DNA from: Amycolatopsis mediterranei
GTDB taxonomy: Bacteria > Actinomycetota > Actinomycetes > Mycobacteriales > Pseudonocardiaceae
Assembly (NCBI RefSeq): GCF_026017845.1
Contig: NZ_CP100416.1
Span: 3,951,602-4,015,601, forward strand
Reading direction: 5' to 3'
Length of the DNA stretch: 64,000 bases
A model generated the notes under the pieces. It ran no database searches and had not been told where the DNA came from. It saw only the letters and a list, made by a program, of their open reading frames with translations. Positions 8,182 to 16,977 of the stretch are shown here, one piece after another; within the stretch, counting starts at the first letter, position 1, and every line of letters begins with the position of its first letter. A program made the translations under genes and the position numbers.

Positions 8182-9761
8182 CCCAGACACGGACGGCGGT
8201 GGTCCTGCTCGCCCTCGCGGCCACGGCCTGCGGGGGACCGGGAGGCGTCGGCGCGGCCGGCGGCACCATGGCCGACGGCAAGACGTTCACCCTCGGGATC
8301 GCCTCCGACCCGGGCAACCTCGACCCGCACATGTCGGTGCTGTCGGTGACCGGCCAGGTCGACCGGTTCCTCTACGACCCCCTGCTCGAACTCACCCCAG
8401 ACGGCAAGCCGATCCCGGCACTGGCGGAGAAGTGGGACGCCACGACGACCACCGCGTCGTTCACCCTGCGGCCCGGCGTCACCTGCGCGGACGGCACTCC
8501 GCTGACCGCCGCCGACGTCGCCGCGAACATCGCCTTCGTCGGCGACCCGGCGAACAAGTCGCCGTTCGCCGGCCTGACGATCGCGCCGGACACCAAGGCC
8601 ACCGCCGACGAAGCCACCCGGACGATCACCGTCACCAGCGGCGCGCCCGACGCGTTCCTGCTCCGCAACGTCGGCAGCCTGCCGATCGTGTGCGGCACGG
8701 GCCTGGCCGACCGCAAGCTGCTGGCCAAGGGCGGCAGCGGCACCGGCATGTTCGCCGTCTCCGAGGTCGTGCCGAACGACCACTACACGTTCACCCGCCG
8801 CAAGGACTACAGCTGGGGCCCGGGGGACTGGAAAGCGCAGCAGGCCGGCCTGCCGGACAAGGTCGTCGCCCGGGTCGTCCCGAACACCTCGACGGCGGCG
8901 AACCTGCTGCTGTCGGGCGAGCTCAACGCCAGCCAGATCAACGGGCCGGACCGCCAGCGGCTCGAAGCGCGGAAGCTCTTCCACGCGGATTTCCTCGCCC
9001 CGCTCGGGGAGATCTTCTACAACCAGGCCGCCGGGCGCCCCGGCCAGGACGAGTCCGTGCGGCGCGCGCTGACCCAGGCGCTCGACCTGGCCCAGCTCGG
9101 CAAGGTACTGGCCAACGGCACCGGCAAGCCGTCGCAGGGCCTGGTCACCGCCGAGCCGAAGGCGTGCTCCGGCGACACCGTCACCGGCCACCTGCCCACG
9201 CACGACCCGGCGGCGGCCGCGTCCGCTTTGGACAGTGCGGGCTGGAAGGCGGGCCCGGACGGCGTGCGCGTCAAGGGCGGCAAGCGGCTGGCGCTCACCG
9301 TCCTCTACGGCACCCAGCTGGGCCCGACGATGGCGCCCACCGCCGAACTGGCCCAGCAGACGTGGAAGTCCCTCGGCGCCGACGTCACGCTCAAGGCCGT
9401 CGACAGCCCGGGGCTGTCCCAGGTGCTGTTCGGCACCGGCGAGTGGGAGGTCTCGCTGGGGCCGGTCGGGCTCACGCTGCCCAGCCAGCTGGTGCCGTTC
9501 GTGTCCGGCCCGGCGGCGCCGGACGGGACCAACTTCGGCCACATCGCCAACCCGGAGTACGAGCAGGGCGTGAAGCGGGCGGCCGCGATGAGCGGTGAGG
9601 CCAGCTGCCCGGCCTGGGAGGCCGCCGAAACCGCGTTGGTCAAGCGCGTCGACGTGGTGCCCTACATCGACTCCGTCGTGCCGTACTACGCGAGCGGTTC
9701 GCGGTTCGACGTCAGCCAGGGCAGCGTCACGCCGTCGTCGATCCGGATGTACGCGCGATGA
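8178..9761 (+). CDS. Peptide ABC transporter substrate-binding lipoprotein (family 5, DppA/OppA type)
   Basis: A 527-residue extracytoplasmic solute-binding protein. Residues 1-18 form a short lipoprotein signal ending in the lipobox LAATAC, so it should be lipid-anchored on the outer face of the membrane. The family 5 body follows (FTLGIASDPGNLDPHMS, then LRPGVTCADGTPLTAADV), characteristic of dipeptide/oligopeptide receptors. It is followed without a gap by two permease domains and two ATPase domains, so it is the receptor of a complete importer. The enzymes encoded around it make a peptide with D- or blocked residues the likely ligand; this is inferred. Confidence 0.9.
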   Translation: MTQTRTAVVLLALAATACGGPGGVGAAGGTMADGKTFTLGIASDPGNLDPHMSVLSVTGQVDRFLYDPLLELTPDGKPIPALAEKWDATTTTASFTLRPGVTCADGTPLTAADVAANIAFVGDPANKSPFAGLTIAPDTKATADEATRTITVTSGAPDAFLLRNVGSLPIVCGTGLADRKLLAKGGSGTGMFAVSEVVPNDHYTFTRRKDYSWGPGDWKAQQAGLPDKVVARVVPNTSTAANLLLSGELNASQINGPDRQRLEARKLFHADFLAPLGEIFYNQAAGRPGQDESVRRALTQALDLAQLGKVLANGTGKPSQGLVTAEPKACSGDTVTGHLPTHDPAAAASALDSAGWKAGPDGVRVKGGKRLALTVLYGTQLGPTMAPTAELAQQTWKSLGADVTLKAVDSPGLSQVLFGTGEWEVSLGPVGLTLPSQLVPFVSGPAAPDGTNFGHIANPEYEQGVKRAAAMSGEASCPAWEAAETALVKRVDVVPYIDSVVPYYASGSRFDVSQGSVTPSSIRMYAR

Positions 9762-10738
9762 CCACCGCGGCGGCGCCGGCGCGGCTGCGCGGCGGACCGT
9801 GGCCGGCGTTCGCCGCGCGGCGGCTGACCCGGTTCGCCGTCTCGTTGTGGGCGCTGGTCACCGCGGCCTTCCTGATGATCCACCTGGTGCCGGGCGACCC
9901 CGTGCGCGCGGCGCTCGGGATGACCGCCCCGGCCGACCTGGTGCGGGCGAAGCGGCTGGAACTGGGCCTGGACGACCCGCTGTGGGTGCAGTACGGGCAT
10001 TATCTGCGCGGCCTGTTCACCGGCGATCTCGGGACGTCGATGGCGAGCGGCCAGCCGGTCACGCAGGTGATCGGCGACCGGCTGCCGGCGACCCTGCAGC
10101 TGGCGCTCCCGGCCTTCGCGGTCGTGCTCGCCGTCGCGATCCCGGTCGGCGTCGTCTTCGCGGTGCTGACCCGCGGCGGCCGGCGCCGGGGCAGCGAGCT
10201 GGCGTTCACGTCGGTGAGCGTCTTCCTCGCCGCCGTGCCGGAGTTCCTGGTGGCGGTCGCGCTGGTGGCGCTGTTCGCGGTCGGTCTCGGCTGGTTCCCG
10301 GTGGCCGGCGGCGACGACGCGAGCGCGTACGTGCTGCCGGTCGCGGCTCTGGCGACCGGGCCGGCGGCGGTGCTCGCCCGGATGGTCCGGGTGGAGCTGC
10401 TGTCCGTGCTGGGCGCCGACTTCGTCCGCACCGCGCGGGCGAAGCGGCTGCCCGCGCGGCTGGTCTACGTCCGGCACGCGCTGCCGAACGCGCTGACCGC
10501 GACCCTGACGCTGGGCGGGCTGATGCTGACCGGGCTGGTCGCGGGCACGGTGCTGGTGGAGAACGTGTTCGCCTGGCCCGGCCTCGGCTCGACGATCGTG
10601 CAGTCGATCCTGCAGAAGGACTACCCGCTGGTGCAGGGGATCGTGCTGGTCTACGGCGTCGGCGTGCTGCTGGTGATCCTGCTGGTCGACGTCGTGCTCG
10701 GGCTGCTCGACCCGCGCTCGGCCATTCGGGAGGCGTGA
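9758..10738 (+). CDS. Peptide ABC transporter permease (DppB/OppB type)
   Basis: A 326-residue inner-membrane permease with about six membrane segments. It has the N-terminal LTRFAVSLWALVTAAFLMIHLVPGDP signature of DppB-like subunits, the PADLVRAKRLELGLDDP loop, and the conserved EAA segment DFVRTARAKRLPARLVYVRHALPNA that docks onto the ATPase. ATG 9758 overlaps the receptor stop (ATGA). It would pair with the permease half of the next protein to form the channel. Confidence 0.9.
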   Translation: MTTAAAPARLRGGPWPAFAARRLTRFAVSLWALVTAAFLMIHLVPGDPVRAALGMTAPADLVRAKRLELGLDDPLWVQYGHYLRGLFTGDLGTSMASGQPVTQVIGDRLPATLQLALPAFAVVLAVAIPVGVVFAVLTRGGRRRGSELAFTSVSVFLAAVPEFLVAVALVALFAVGLGWFPVAGGDDASAYVLPVAALATGPAAVLARMVRVELLSVLGADFVRTARAKRLPARLVYVRHALPNALTATLTLGGLMLTGLVAGTVLVENVFAWPGLGSTIVQSILQKDYPLVQGIVLVYGVGVLLVILLVDVVLGLLDPRSAIREA

Positions 10739-10739
10739 G

Positions 10740-12623
10740 ATGGCTCGACGCGGTTCGGTGTGGACGGCGGCCGTGCGCACGCCGGTGGGCACGTGTTCGG
10801 CGGTGTTGCTGGCCCTGGTCGTCGTCCTGTCGGTGCTGGCCCCGCTGCTGTGGGGTGACGGCGCGGCGGCGATCGACACCGACGCGATCGGCCAGGGACC
10901 GTCCGGGGCGCACCCGTTCGGCACCGACTCCCTCGGCCGTGACCTGCTGCTGCGCACCCTGGTCGCGACCCGGCTCTCGGTCGGGCTCGCCGTGCTCGCC
11001 ACCGCGATCGGGGCCGGCAGCGGCGTCGTCCTCGGGACGCTGCCGTCCGTGCTGCCGCGCCGGCTGGGCCGGCTGCTCACGGCGGTCGTCGACATCGCCG
11101 TCGCGTTCCCCGGGCTGCTGCTGGCCCTGTTCCTCGCGGTGATCTTCGGCGTCGGCACGCACGGCGCGGTGCTCGCGATCGGCTTCGCGACGGCGCCGGC
11201 GTTCGCGCGGCTCGTGCAGACGCTCTCGGCGTCGGTCAGCGGGCGCGACTTCGTGGCCGCCGCCCGGATCGCCGGTGTCGGCCGGGTCCGGCTGCTGGCC
11301 CGGCACGTGCTGCCGAACATCGGCGAGCCGCTCGTCGTGAACGCCACCATCGGGGCGGGCTCGGCGCTGCTCGCCTTCGCCGGGCTGTCGTTCCTCGGGA
11401 TCGGTGTGCAGGCACCGGACTACGACTGGGGACGGCTGCTGCGCGAAGGCCTGGACGGCATCTACGTCAACCCCGCGGCCGCGCTCGCCCCCGCCGCGGC
11501 GGTGGTGCTCGCCGGGCTGGCGTTCAACCTGGTCGGGGAGACGGTGGCCGCGGTGGTCGGCGTCCGGACGCGCACGACCCGGCGCGGGGCGCCCCCGGCC
11601 CCGGCGACGCGGCCGGCGCTTCCGGAGCAGCCCGCGGACGCCGTGCTCGTGGTGGAAAACCTCCGGGTGGCGTTCCCGGGGCCGGACGGCTGGACGGTTC
11701 CGGTGCGCGGAGTCAGCTTCAGCGTCCGGGCCGGGGAAGCGATCGGCGTGGTCGGCGAGTCCGGCTCGGGCAAGAGCCTGACCGCGCTGGCCGTGTCCCG
11801 GCTGGTCGAAGCGCCCGGCGCGGTCACCGCCGACCGGCTCGAGTTCGCCGGGAAACCCTTGGCGGCCGCGTCGGACCGGGAGCTCGGCACCGCGCTGGCC
11901 ATGGTCTTCCAGGACCCGATGACGTCGTTCAACCCGGCCCGCCGGGTCGGCGGGCAGCTGGCCGAGGTGTCCGAGCAGCACCACGGCCTGTCGCGGCGGG
12001 CGGCGTTCGCCCGTGCGGTGGACCGGCTGGCCGCGGTGCGCATCCCGGCCGCCGAGCGGCGCGCCCGGCAATACCCGCACGAGTTCTCCGGCGGCATGCG
12101 GCAGCGGGCGATGATCGGCATGGGCCTGATGGGCCGGCCGAAGCTGATCGTGGCCGACGAGCCGACGACCGCCCTCGACGTCACCGTGCAGCGGCAGGTG
12201 CTGCGCCTGCTGGCCCGCACGCGCGAAACCGAGGGCGCGGCGATCCTGCTGATCAGCCACGACATCGCGGTGGTTTCCCAGACGTGCGAACGGATGCTGG
12301 TGATGTACGCCGGCCGGATCGTCGAGGACCTGCCGACCGGGAGCCCGGCCCGGCACCCGTACACGCGGGCGCTGCTGGCCACCACGGTCGACCTGGAAAC
12401 CGACCGCGACCAGCCGCTGGAAGTCATCCCCGGCCGCCCGCCGGAACCCGATCAGGTGCCGGCCGGGTGCGCGTTCGCCGCCCGGTGCCCGCTGGCTTCG
12501 GAGCGCTGCCGCACCGAAGACCCGGTGCTCGAAGCCACGGATCGGCGTGACCACCGGGTGGCCTGCTGGCACCCGCAGGTCACCGTCCTTTCCGGACAGT
12601 CCCGTGAGGAGGGTGCCGCATGA
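10740..12623 (+). CDS. Peptide ABC transporter permease-ATPase fusion (DppC-DppD)
   Basis: A 627-residue fusion. Residues ~1-275 are a DppC-type permease with HPFGTDSLGRDLLLR and the EAA loop DFVAAARIAGVGRVRLLARH. An Ala/Pro-rich linker leads to a DppD-type ATPase with Walker A GESGSGKS near 339-346, a Q-loop MVFQDPMTSFNP, the signature SGGMRQR and Walker B LIVADEP. The C-terminal oligopeptide-transporter domain with its Cys cluster (GCAFAARCPLASERC) is present. Usually these are two genes. The start ATG 10740 lies one base after the previous stop. The ATPase half should dimerise with the product of 12620-13576. Confidence 0.9.
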   Translation: MARRGSVWTAAVRTPVGTCSAVLLALVVVLSVLAPLLWGDGAAAIDTDAIGQGPSGAHPFGTDSLGRDLLLRTLVATRLSVGLAVLATAIGAGSGVVLGTLPSVLPRRLGRLLTAVVDIAVAFPGLLLALFLAVIFGVGTHGAVLAIGFATAPAFARLVQTLSASVSGRDFVAAARIAGVGRVRLLARHVLPNIGEPLVVNATIGAGSALLAFAGLSFLGIGVQAPDYDWGRLLREGLDGIYVNPAAALAPAAAVVLAGLAFNLVGETVAAVVGVRTRTTRRGAPPAPATRPALPEQPADAVLVVENLRVAFPGPDGWTVPVRGVSFSVRAGEAIGVVGESGSGKSLTALAVSRLVEAPGAVTADRLEFAGKPLAAASDRELGTALAMVFQDPMTSFNPARRVGGQLAEVSEQHHGLSRRAAFARAVDRLAAVRIPAAERRARQYPHEFSGGMRQRAMIGMGLMGRPKLIVADEPTTALDVTVQRQVLRLLARTRETEGAAILLISHDIAVVSQTCERMLVMYAGRIVEDLPTGSPARHPYTRALLATTVDLETDRDQPLEVIPGRPPEPDQVPAGCAFAARCPLASERCRTEDPVLEATDRRDHRVACWHPQVTVLSGQSREEGAA

Positions 12624-13576
12624 GTGCGCTCGAGTTCGACGCCGTGAGCGTCCGCTACGGCAAGCTGACCGCGGTCGACGGCGTCAGCCTGACCGTCCCG
12701 TCCGGACAGGTCGTCGGCCTGGTCGGCGAATCCGGCTCCGGCAAGTCGACCCTCGCCAGGGCGGCCGCGGGGCTCGCGCCGGTCGGCGCGGGCCGGGTCC
12801 TGCTCGACGGCGTAGACGTGCGGCGGCTGCCGCGGCGGCGTCCGCTGCAGATGGTGTTCCAGGACCCGTATTCGTCGCTGGACCCGCGGATGGCGATCGG
12901 CGAGTCCATCACCGAGGCGATGCCGCCGGGGACCTCGCGCGCCGAGCGGCGGGCCGAGGTCGCCCGGCTGCTCGAACTGGTGAACCTCGACCCGGGCAGC
13001 GCCGCGTCGCTGCCCGGCCGGCTCTCGGGTGGGCAGCGCCAGCGCGTCGCGCTCGCCCGGGCGCTGGCCGGGCGGCCGAAGGTGCTGATCGCGGACGAGA
13101 TCACCTCGGCGCTCGACGTCTCGGTGCAGGGCGCCGTGCTCAACCTGGTTCGGGACGTGCAGCGGCGGCTGGCGCTGTCGATGCTGTTCATCTCGCACAA
13201 CCTCGCCGTGGTGCGGTACGTCAGCGACGTCGTCGCGGTGATGTACCTCGGCCGGATCGTCGAGGCCGGCCCCGCCGAGCAGGTCCTCGCCGAGCCGAAG
13301 CACCCCTACACCCGGGACCTGCTGGCCGCCGCGCCCTCGGCGCACCGGCGCCTGCTCGACGACCCCGGCACCGACGCGCTCGCCGACACCGAACCCGCCG
13401 ACCCGCACCACCCGCCGTCCGGCTGCCGCTACCACCCGCGCTGCCCGATCGGGCCGCTCGTGCACGCCGACCGCACCCTCTGCGTCACCGCCGACCCGGC
13501 CGACGAGGCGGCGGCCCGGCCCCACTCCGCGGCGTGCCACTACGCCGCGAGCCATCCCACGAGGAGATCCGCATGA
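12620..13576 (+). CDS. Peptide ABC transporter ATP-binding protein (DppF/OppF type)
   Basis: A 318-residue ATPase. It has Walker A GESGSGKST, Q-loop MVFQDPYSSLDPR, signature LSGGQRQRVALARAL, Walker B VLIADEITSALD, and the C-terminal oligo_HPY region with GCRYHPRCPIG. These features define the second ATPase of peptide importers. It overlaps the fused permease-ATPase gene by ATGA and the peptidase gene by ATGA (13573-13576), so transport and hydrolysis are translated as one unit. Confidence 0.92.
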   Translation: MSALEFDAVSVRYGKLTAVDGVSLTVPSGQVVGLVGESGSGKSTLARAAAGLAPVGAGRVLLDGVDVRRLPRRRPLQMVFQDPYSSLDPRMAIGESITEAMPPGTSRAERRAEVARLLELVNLDPGSAASLPGRLSGGQRQRVALARALAGRPKVLIADEITSALDVSVQGAVLNLVRDVQRRLALSMLFISHNLAVVRYVSDVVAVMYLGRIVEAGPAEQVLAEPKHPYTRDLLAAAPSAHRRLLDDPGTDALADTEPADPHHPPSGCRYHPRCPIGPLVHADRTLCVTADPADEAAARPHSAACHYAASHPTRRSA

Positions 13577-16500
13577 CCCGACGTCCGGGCACCGACGACC
13601 TGTACGCCATCGAGTTCCCCGAGCACCCGGCGGTTTCGCCCGACGGCCGCCGGATCGCGTACGTGCTGCGCACCGCCGACCGCGACCGGGACGAGGACAC
13701 CCGCTCGCTCTGGGTGGTCCCCGCCGACGGCGGCGAGGCGCGCCGGCTGACCCGCGGTCCGGCCGACCTCGAGCCGGCGTGGTCGCCCGACGGCACGCGG
13801 CTCGCGTTCCTGCGCGCCCAGGACGGCCCGGCGCAGCTGTGGCTGCTGCCCACCGGCGGCGGCGAGCCCGAGCAGGTCACCACGCTCCCGCTCGGCGCGG
13901 GGACCCCGGTCTGGCGGCCGGACGGCGCCGAGATCGCCTTCGCCGCCCCCGTCGACCTCGCCGCGGACGAGGGCGACGACGACGCGGCCCGGACCCGCCG
14001 CGCGAGCGCCCCGGTGGTCGCCGACCGGCTCGACTTCAAGGCCGACGGCGCCGGCCTGCTGCGGACGCTGCGCAAGCACGTCCACGTCCTCGACGTCGCC
14101 ACCGGCGAGGTCCGCCAGGTGACGTCGGGGGACTGGCACGCGGGCGACCCCGCGTGGTCACCGGACGGCGCGCGGCTGGCCTTCCCGGCGGGACCGGAGG
14201 CGGACACCGACCTGACCTTCCGCTCCGGCGCGTACGTCGTCGAGCCCGGCGACCGCGCGAGCGAGCCGCGGCTGATCGGCTCGGGTGCGGGCATGTGCGG
14301 CGCGGTCACCTGGACCACCGACGGCGCCGCCCTGCTCGCCGTCGGCCGCCGCGACACCGCGCCCGGGCACCTGGGGCTGCTGAGGATCCCGCTGGACGGC
14401 GGGGAAACCACCGATCTGGCCGCCCCGCTCGACCGGAACGTCATGCCCGGCGGCGCGGGCTACCCCGGCGCGCTCCCGCAGCTTTCCGGCGCCACCGTGC
14501 TGTTCTGCGCCCGCGACCGCGGGTACACGCAGCTGTACGCGGTCGACGCCGAAGGTGGTGAGCCGCGGCTGGTCGCCGGCGGAGCCGGGACCGCCGTGAC
14601 GGGGATGGCCGTCGCCGGGGAGACGGCGGCGATCGTGCTGGCCACCCCGACGTCCTACGGCCAGATCGCGACGGTCCCGGTCGGCGGGGGAGCGGTGGAC
14701 GTCCGCACCGCGCACGGGTCCGGCGAGCTCGAGCCGGTCGTCTCGGAGGAGCGTGAGTTCACCATCTCCGACGGCACGGTCGTGGCCGGCTGGCTGCTGC
14801 GCGACCCCGCCCGCACCGGCCCGCGGCCGCTGCTGCTGGACATCCACGGCGGCCCGCACAACGCGTGGAACGGCACCGCCGACGCCGTGCACCTCTACCA
14901 CCAGGAACTCGTCGCGCGCGGCTGGGCGGTGCTGCTGCTCAACCCGCGGGGCAGCGACGGCTACGGCGAAGCGTTCTACACCGCCGCGGTCGGCGCCTGG
15001 GGCGTGGCCGACGCCCGCGACTTCCTCGAGCCGCTGGACGACCTGGTCGCCGAGGGCGTGGCCGACGCGCGCCGGCTCGCCGTGGCCGGCTACAGCTACG
15101 GCGGCTACATGACCTGCTACCTGACCAGCCGCGACGACCGCTTCGCCGCGGCCGTCGCGGGCGGGATCGTCAGCGACGTGGTCAGCATGGCCGGCACCTC
15201 CGACAGCGGCCACTACCTCGGCGTCGCCGAACTCGGCGCGATCCCCTCGGAGAACCGGGCGCACTACACCGCGCTTTCGCCCTTGTCCCAGGTGGAAAAG
15301 GTGCGCACGCCGACCCTGGTGGTGCACGGCGCCGCCGACGACCGGTGCCCGGCCGGGCAGGCAGAGCAGTGGTTCACCGCGCTGCGCGAGCAGGGCGTGC
15401 CCACCCGCCTGGTGCTCTACCCCGGCGCGTCCCACCTGTTCATCCTCGGCGGAAAACCGTCGCACCGCCTGGACTTCAACCGCCGGATCGTCGACTGGGT
15501 CTCCCAGTACGCGGGCGAGCCGGGCCGGCCGGCGCGGGTGCCGCTCGACGCCGCGCACTGGCGGCGGCGCCTGGCCGCGCTCGCCCGCAAGCACCGCGTT
15601 CCCGGTGCGTCGCTGGGCATCCTGCGCGGCGACGACCAGGTGCTCGCGAGCCACGGCGTGCTGAACACCGCCACCGGTGTCGAGGTCACCGACGATTCGG
15701 TGTTCCAGATCGGCTCGATCACCAAGGTGTGGACGGCCACGGTGGCGATGCAGCTGGTCGACGAGGGCCTGCTGAAGCTCGACGCGCCGATCGCCGACGT
15801 GCTGCCCGAGCTGCGGCTGGCCGACCCCGACGTCACCAAGCAGGTGACCCTGCGGCACCTGCTCACCCACACGAGTGGCATCGACGGCGACGTCTTCACC
15901 GACACCGGCCGCGGCGACGACTGCATCGAGAAGTTCGTCGGCCTCCTCGACGAGGTCGCGCAGAACCACCCGCTCGGGGCGACGCTGTCCTACTGCAACT
16001 CCGGGTTCGTGCTGGTGGGCCGGGTGATCGAGAAGCTCACCGGCCTGACCTGGGACGCGGCGCTGCGCGAGCGGCTGTTCACCCCGCTCGGCCTCACCCG
16101 CACGGGCACGCTGCCGGAGGAGGCCCTGCTGCACCGCGCGGCGATGGGCCACGTCGCGGCCGGTGACGGCGAGCAGCGGCCGGCCCCGGCGTGGGGCCTG
16201 CCGCGCTCGGCGGGCCCGGCCGGCCTGATCACCGCGCCGGCGGCGGACGTCCTGGCGTTCGCCCGGATGCACCTGGCCGGCGGCCTCGACGTGCTGTCGG
16301 AGGCGTCGGCGGCGGCGATGACCGAGTGGCAGGCGGACATGCCCGACAAGCACACGCTCGGCGACTCGTGGGGCCTCGGCTGGATCCGCTTCGACTGGGA
16401 CGGCCACCGCGTCATCGGCCACGACGGCAACACGATCGGGCAGTCGGCGTTCCTCCGGCTCCTGCCGGAGCACGGGCTGGCCGTCACGCTGCTCACCAAC

Positions 16501-16896
16501 GGCGGCAACACGCGTGACCTGTACGAAGAGCTCTACCGCGAGATCTTCGCCGAGCTGGCCGGGGTGGCGATGCCCCGCCCGATCGGGCCGGCCGCCACCC
16601 CGCCGTCCGTGGACGCCGCGGAGTTCCTCGGGGTCTACGAGCGCGCGTCGATGCGGATCGACGTCTTCGAGGGCGATTCAGGGCTGCGGCTGCGGCAGAC
16701 GATCACCGGCCCGATCGCCGCGCTGGTCCCGGAACCGACGACGGAGCACGACCTGATCCCGGTCGGCGGCCCCCGGTTCGTCTTCCGCGAGCCGGGCGCC
16801 CGGTCCTGGATCTCGGCGACGTTCTACACGCTGCCGACGGGGGAGCGGTACCTGCACTGCGGTGTCCGCGCGACCCCGAAGGTCGACGCCGGGTAG
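13573..16896 (+). CDS. S9 prolyl-oligopeptidase fused to a class C beta-lactamase/D-aminopeptidase domain
   Basis: A 1107-residue two-enzyme protein. Residues 1 to ~650 are an S9C acyl-aminoacyl/dipeptidyl peptidase: a beta-propeller with repeated WSPDG-type blades, then an alpha/beta hydrolase with the nucleophile in GYSYGG (Ser508), Asp in HGAADDR and His in GASHLF. Residues ~655-1107 are a serine beta-lactamase-type hydrolase with SITK (Ser715, Lys718), YCN and HDGN, paralogous to the 6284-7669 protein. ATG 13573 has GAGGAG upstream and overlaps the ABC ATPase stop. No signal peptide is seen. Two different serine hydrolases in one chain suggest sequential cleavage of an imported peptide. 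The two could instead cut different bonds; specificity is unknown. Confidence 0.88.
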   Translation: MTRRPGTDDLYAIEFPEHPAVSPDGRRIAYVLRTADRDRDEDTRSLWVVPADGGEARRLTRGPADLEPAWSPDGTRLAFLRAQDGPAQLWLLPTGGGEPEQVTTLPLGAGTPVWRPDGAEIAFAAPVDLAADEGDDDAARTRRASAPVVADRLDFKADGAGLLRTLRKHVHVLDVATGEVRQVTSGDWHAGDPAWSPDGARLAFPAGPEADTDLTFRSGAYVVEPGDRASEPRLIGSGAGMCGAVTWTTDGAALLAVGRRDTAPGHLGLLRIPLDGGETTDLAAPLDRNVMPGGAGYPGALPQLSGATVLFCARDRGYTQLYAVDAEGGEPRLVAGGAGTAVTGMAVAGETAAIVLATPTSYGQIATVPVGGGAVDVRTAHGSGELEPVVSEEREFTISDGTVVAGWLLRDPARTGPRPLLLDIHGGPHNAWNGTADAVHLYHQELVARGWAVLLLNPRGSDGYGEAFYTAAVGAWGVADARDFLEPLDDLVAEGVADARRLAVAGYSYGGYMTCYLTSRDDRFAAAVAGGIVSDVVSMAGTSDSGHYLGVAELGAIPSENRAHYTALSPLSQVEKVRTPTLVVHGAADDRCPAGQAEQWFTALREQGVPTRLVLYPGASHLFILGGKPSHRLDFNRRIVDWVSQYAGEPGRPARVPLDAAHWRRRLAALARKHRVPGASLGILRGDDQVLASHGVLNTATGVEVTDDSVFQIGSITKVWTATVAMQLVDEGLLKLDAPIADVLPELRLADPDVTKQVTLRHLLTHTSGIDGDVFTDTGRGDDCIEKFVGLLDEVAQNHPLGATLSYCNSGFVLVGRVIEKLTGLTWDAALRERLFTPLGLTRTGTLPEEALLHRAAMGHVAAGDGEQRPAPAWGLPRSAGPAGLITAPAADVLAFARMHLAGGLDVLSEASAAAMTEWQADMPDKHTLGDSWGLGWIRFDWDGHRVIGHDGNTIGQSAFLRLLPEHGLAVTLLTNGGNTRDLYEELYREIFAELAGVAMPRPIGPAATPPSVDAAEFLGVYERASMRIDVFEGDSGLRLRQTITGPIAALVPEPTTEHDLIPVGGPRFVFREPGARSWISATFYTLPTGERYLHCGVRATPKVDAG

Positions 16897-16918
16897 GCCC
16901 GTTCACCGCGCCCCGGAC

Positions 16919-16970
16919 TCCCGCTTCCGCTCGCAGGCCTGCCCCCGGCCTTCGCCGAGCGGAAGCGGGA
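16919..16970. terminator. Bidirectional hairpin terminator
   Basis: The arm TCCCGCTTCCGCTCG (16919-16933) is perfectly complementary to 16956-16970, giving a 15-bp stem. It lies between the convergent ends of the peptide operon (16896) and the MFS gene (16978). It should stop transcription from both sides, although the T-tract is weak. Confidence 0.8.
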
Positions 16971-16977
16971 CCTTCCG

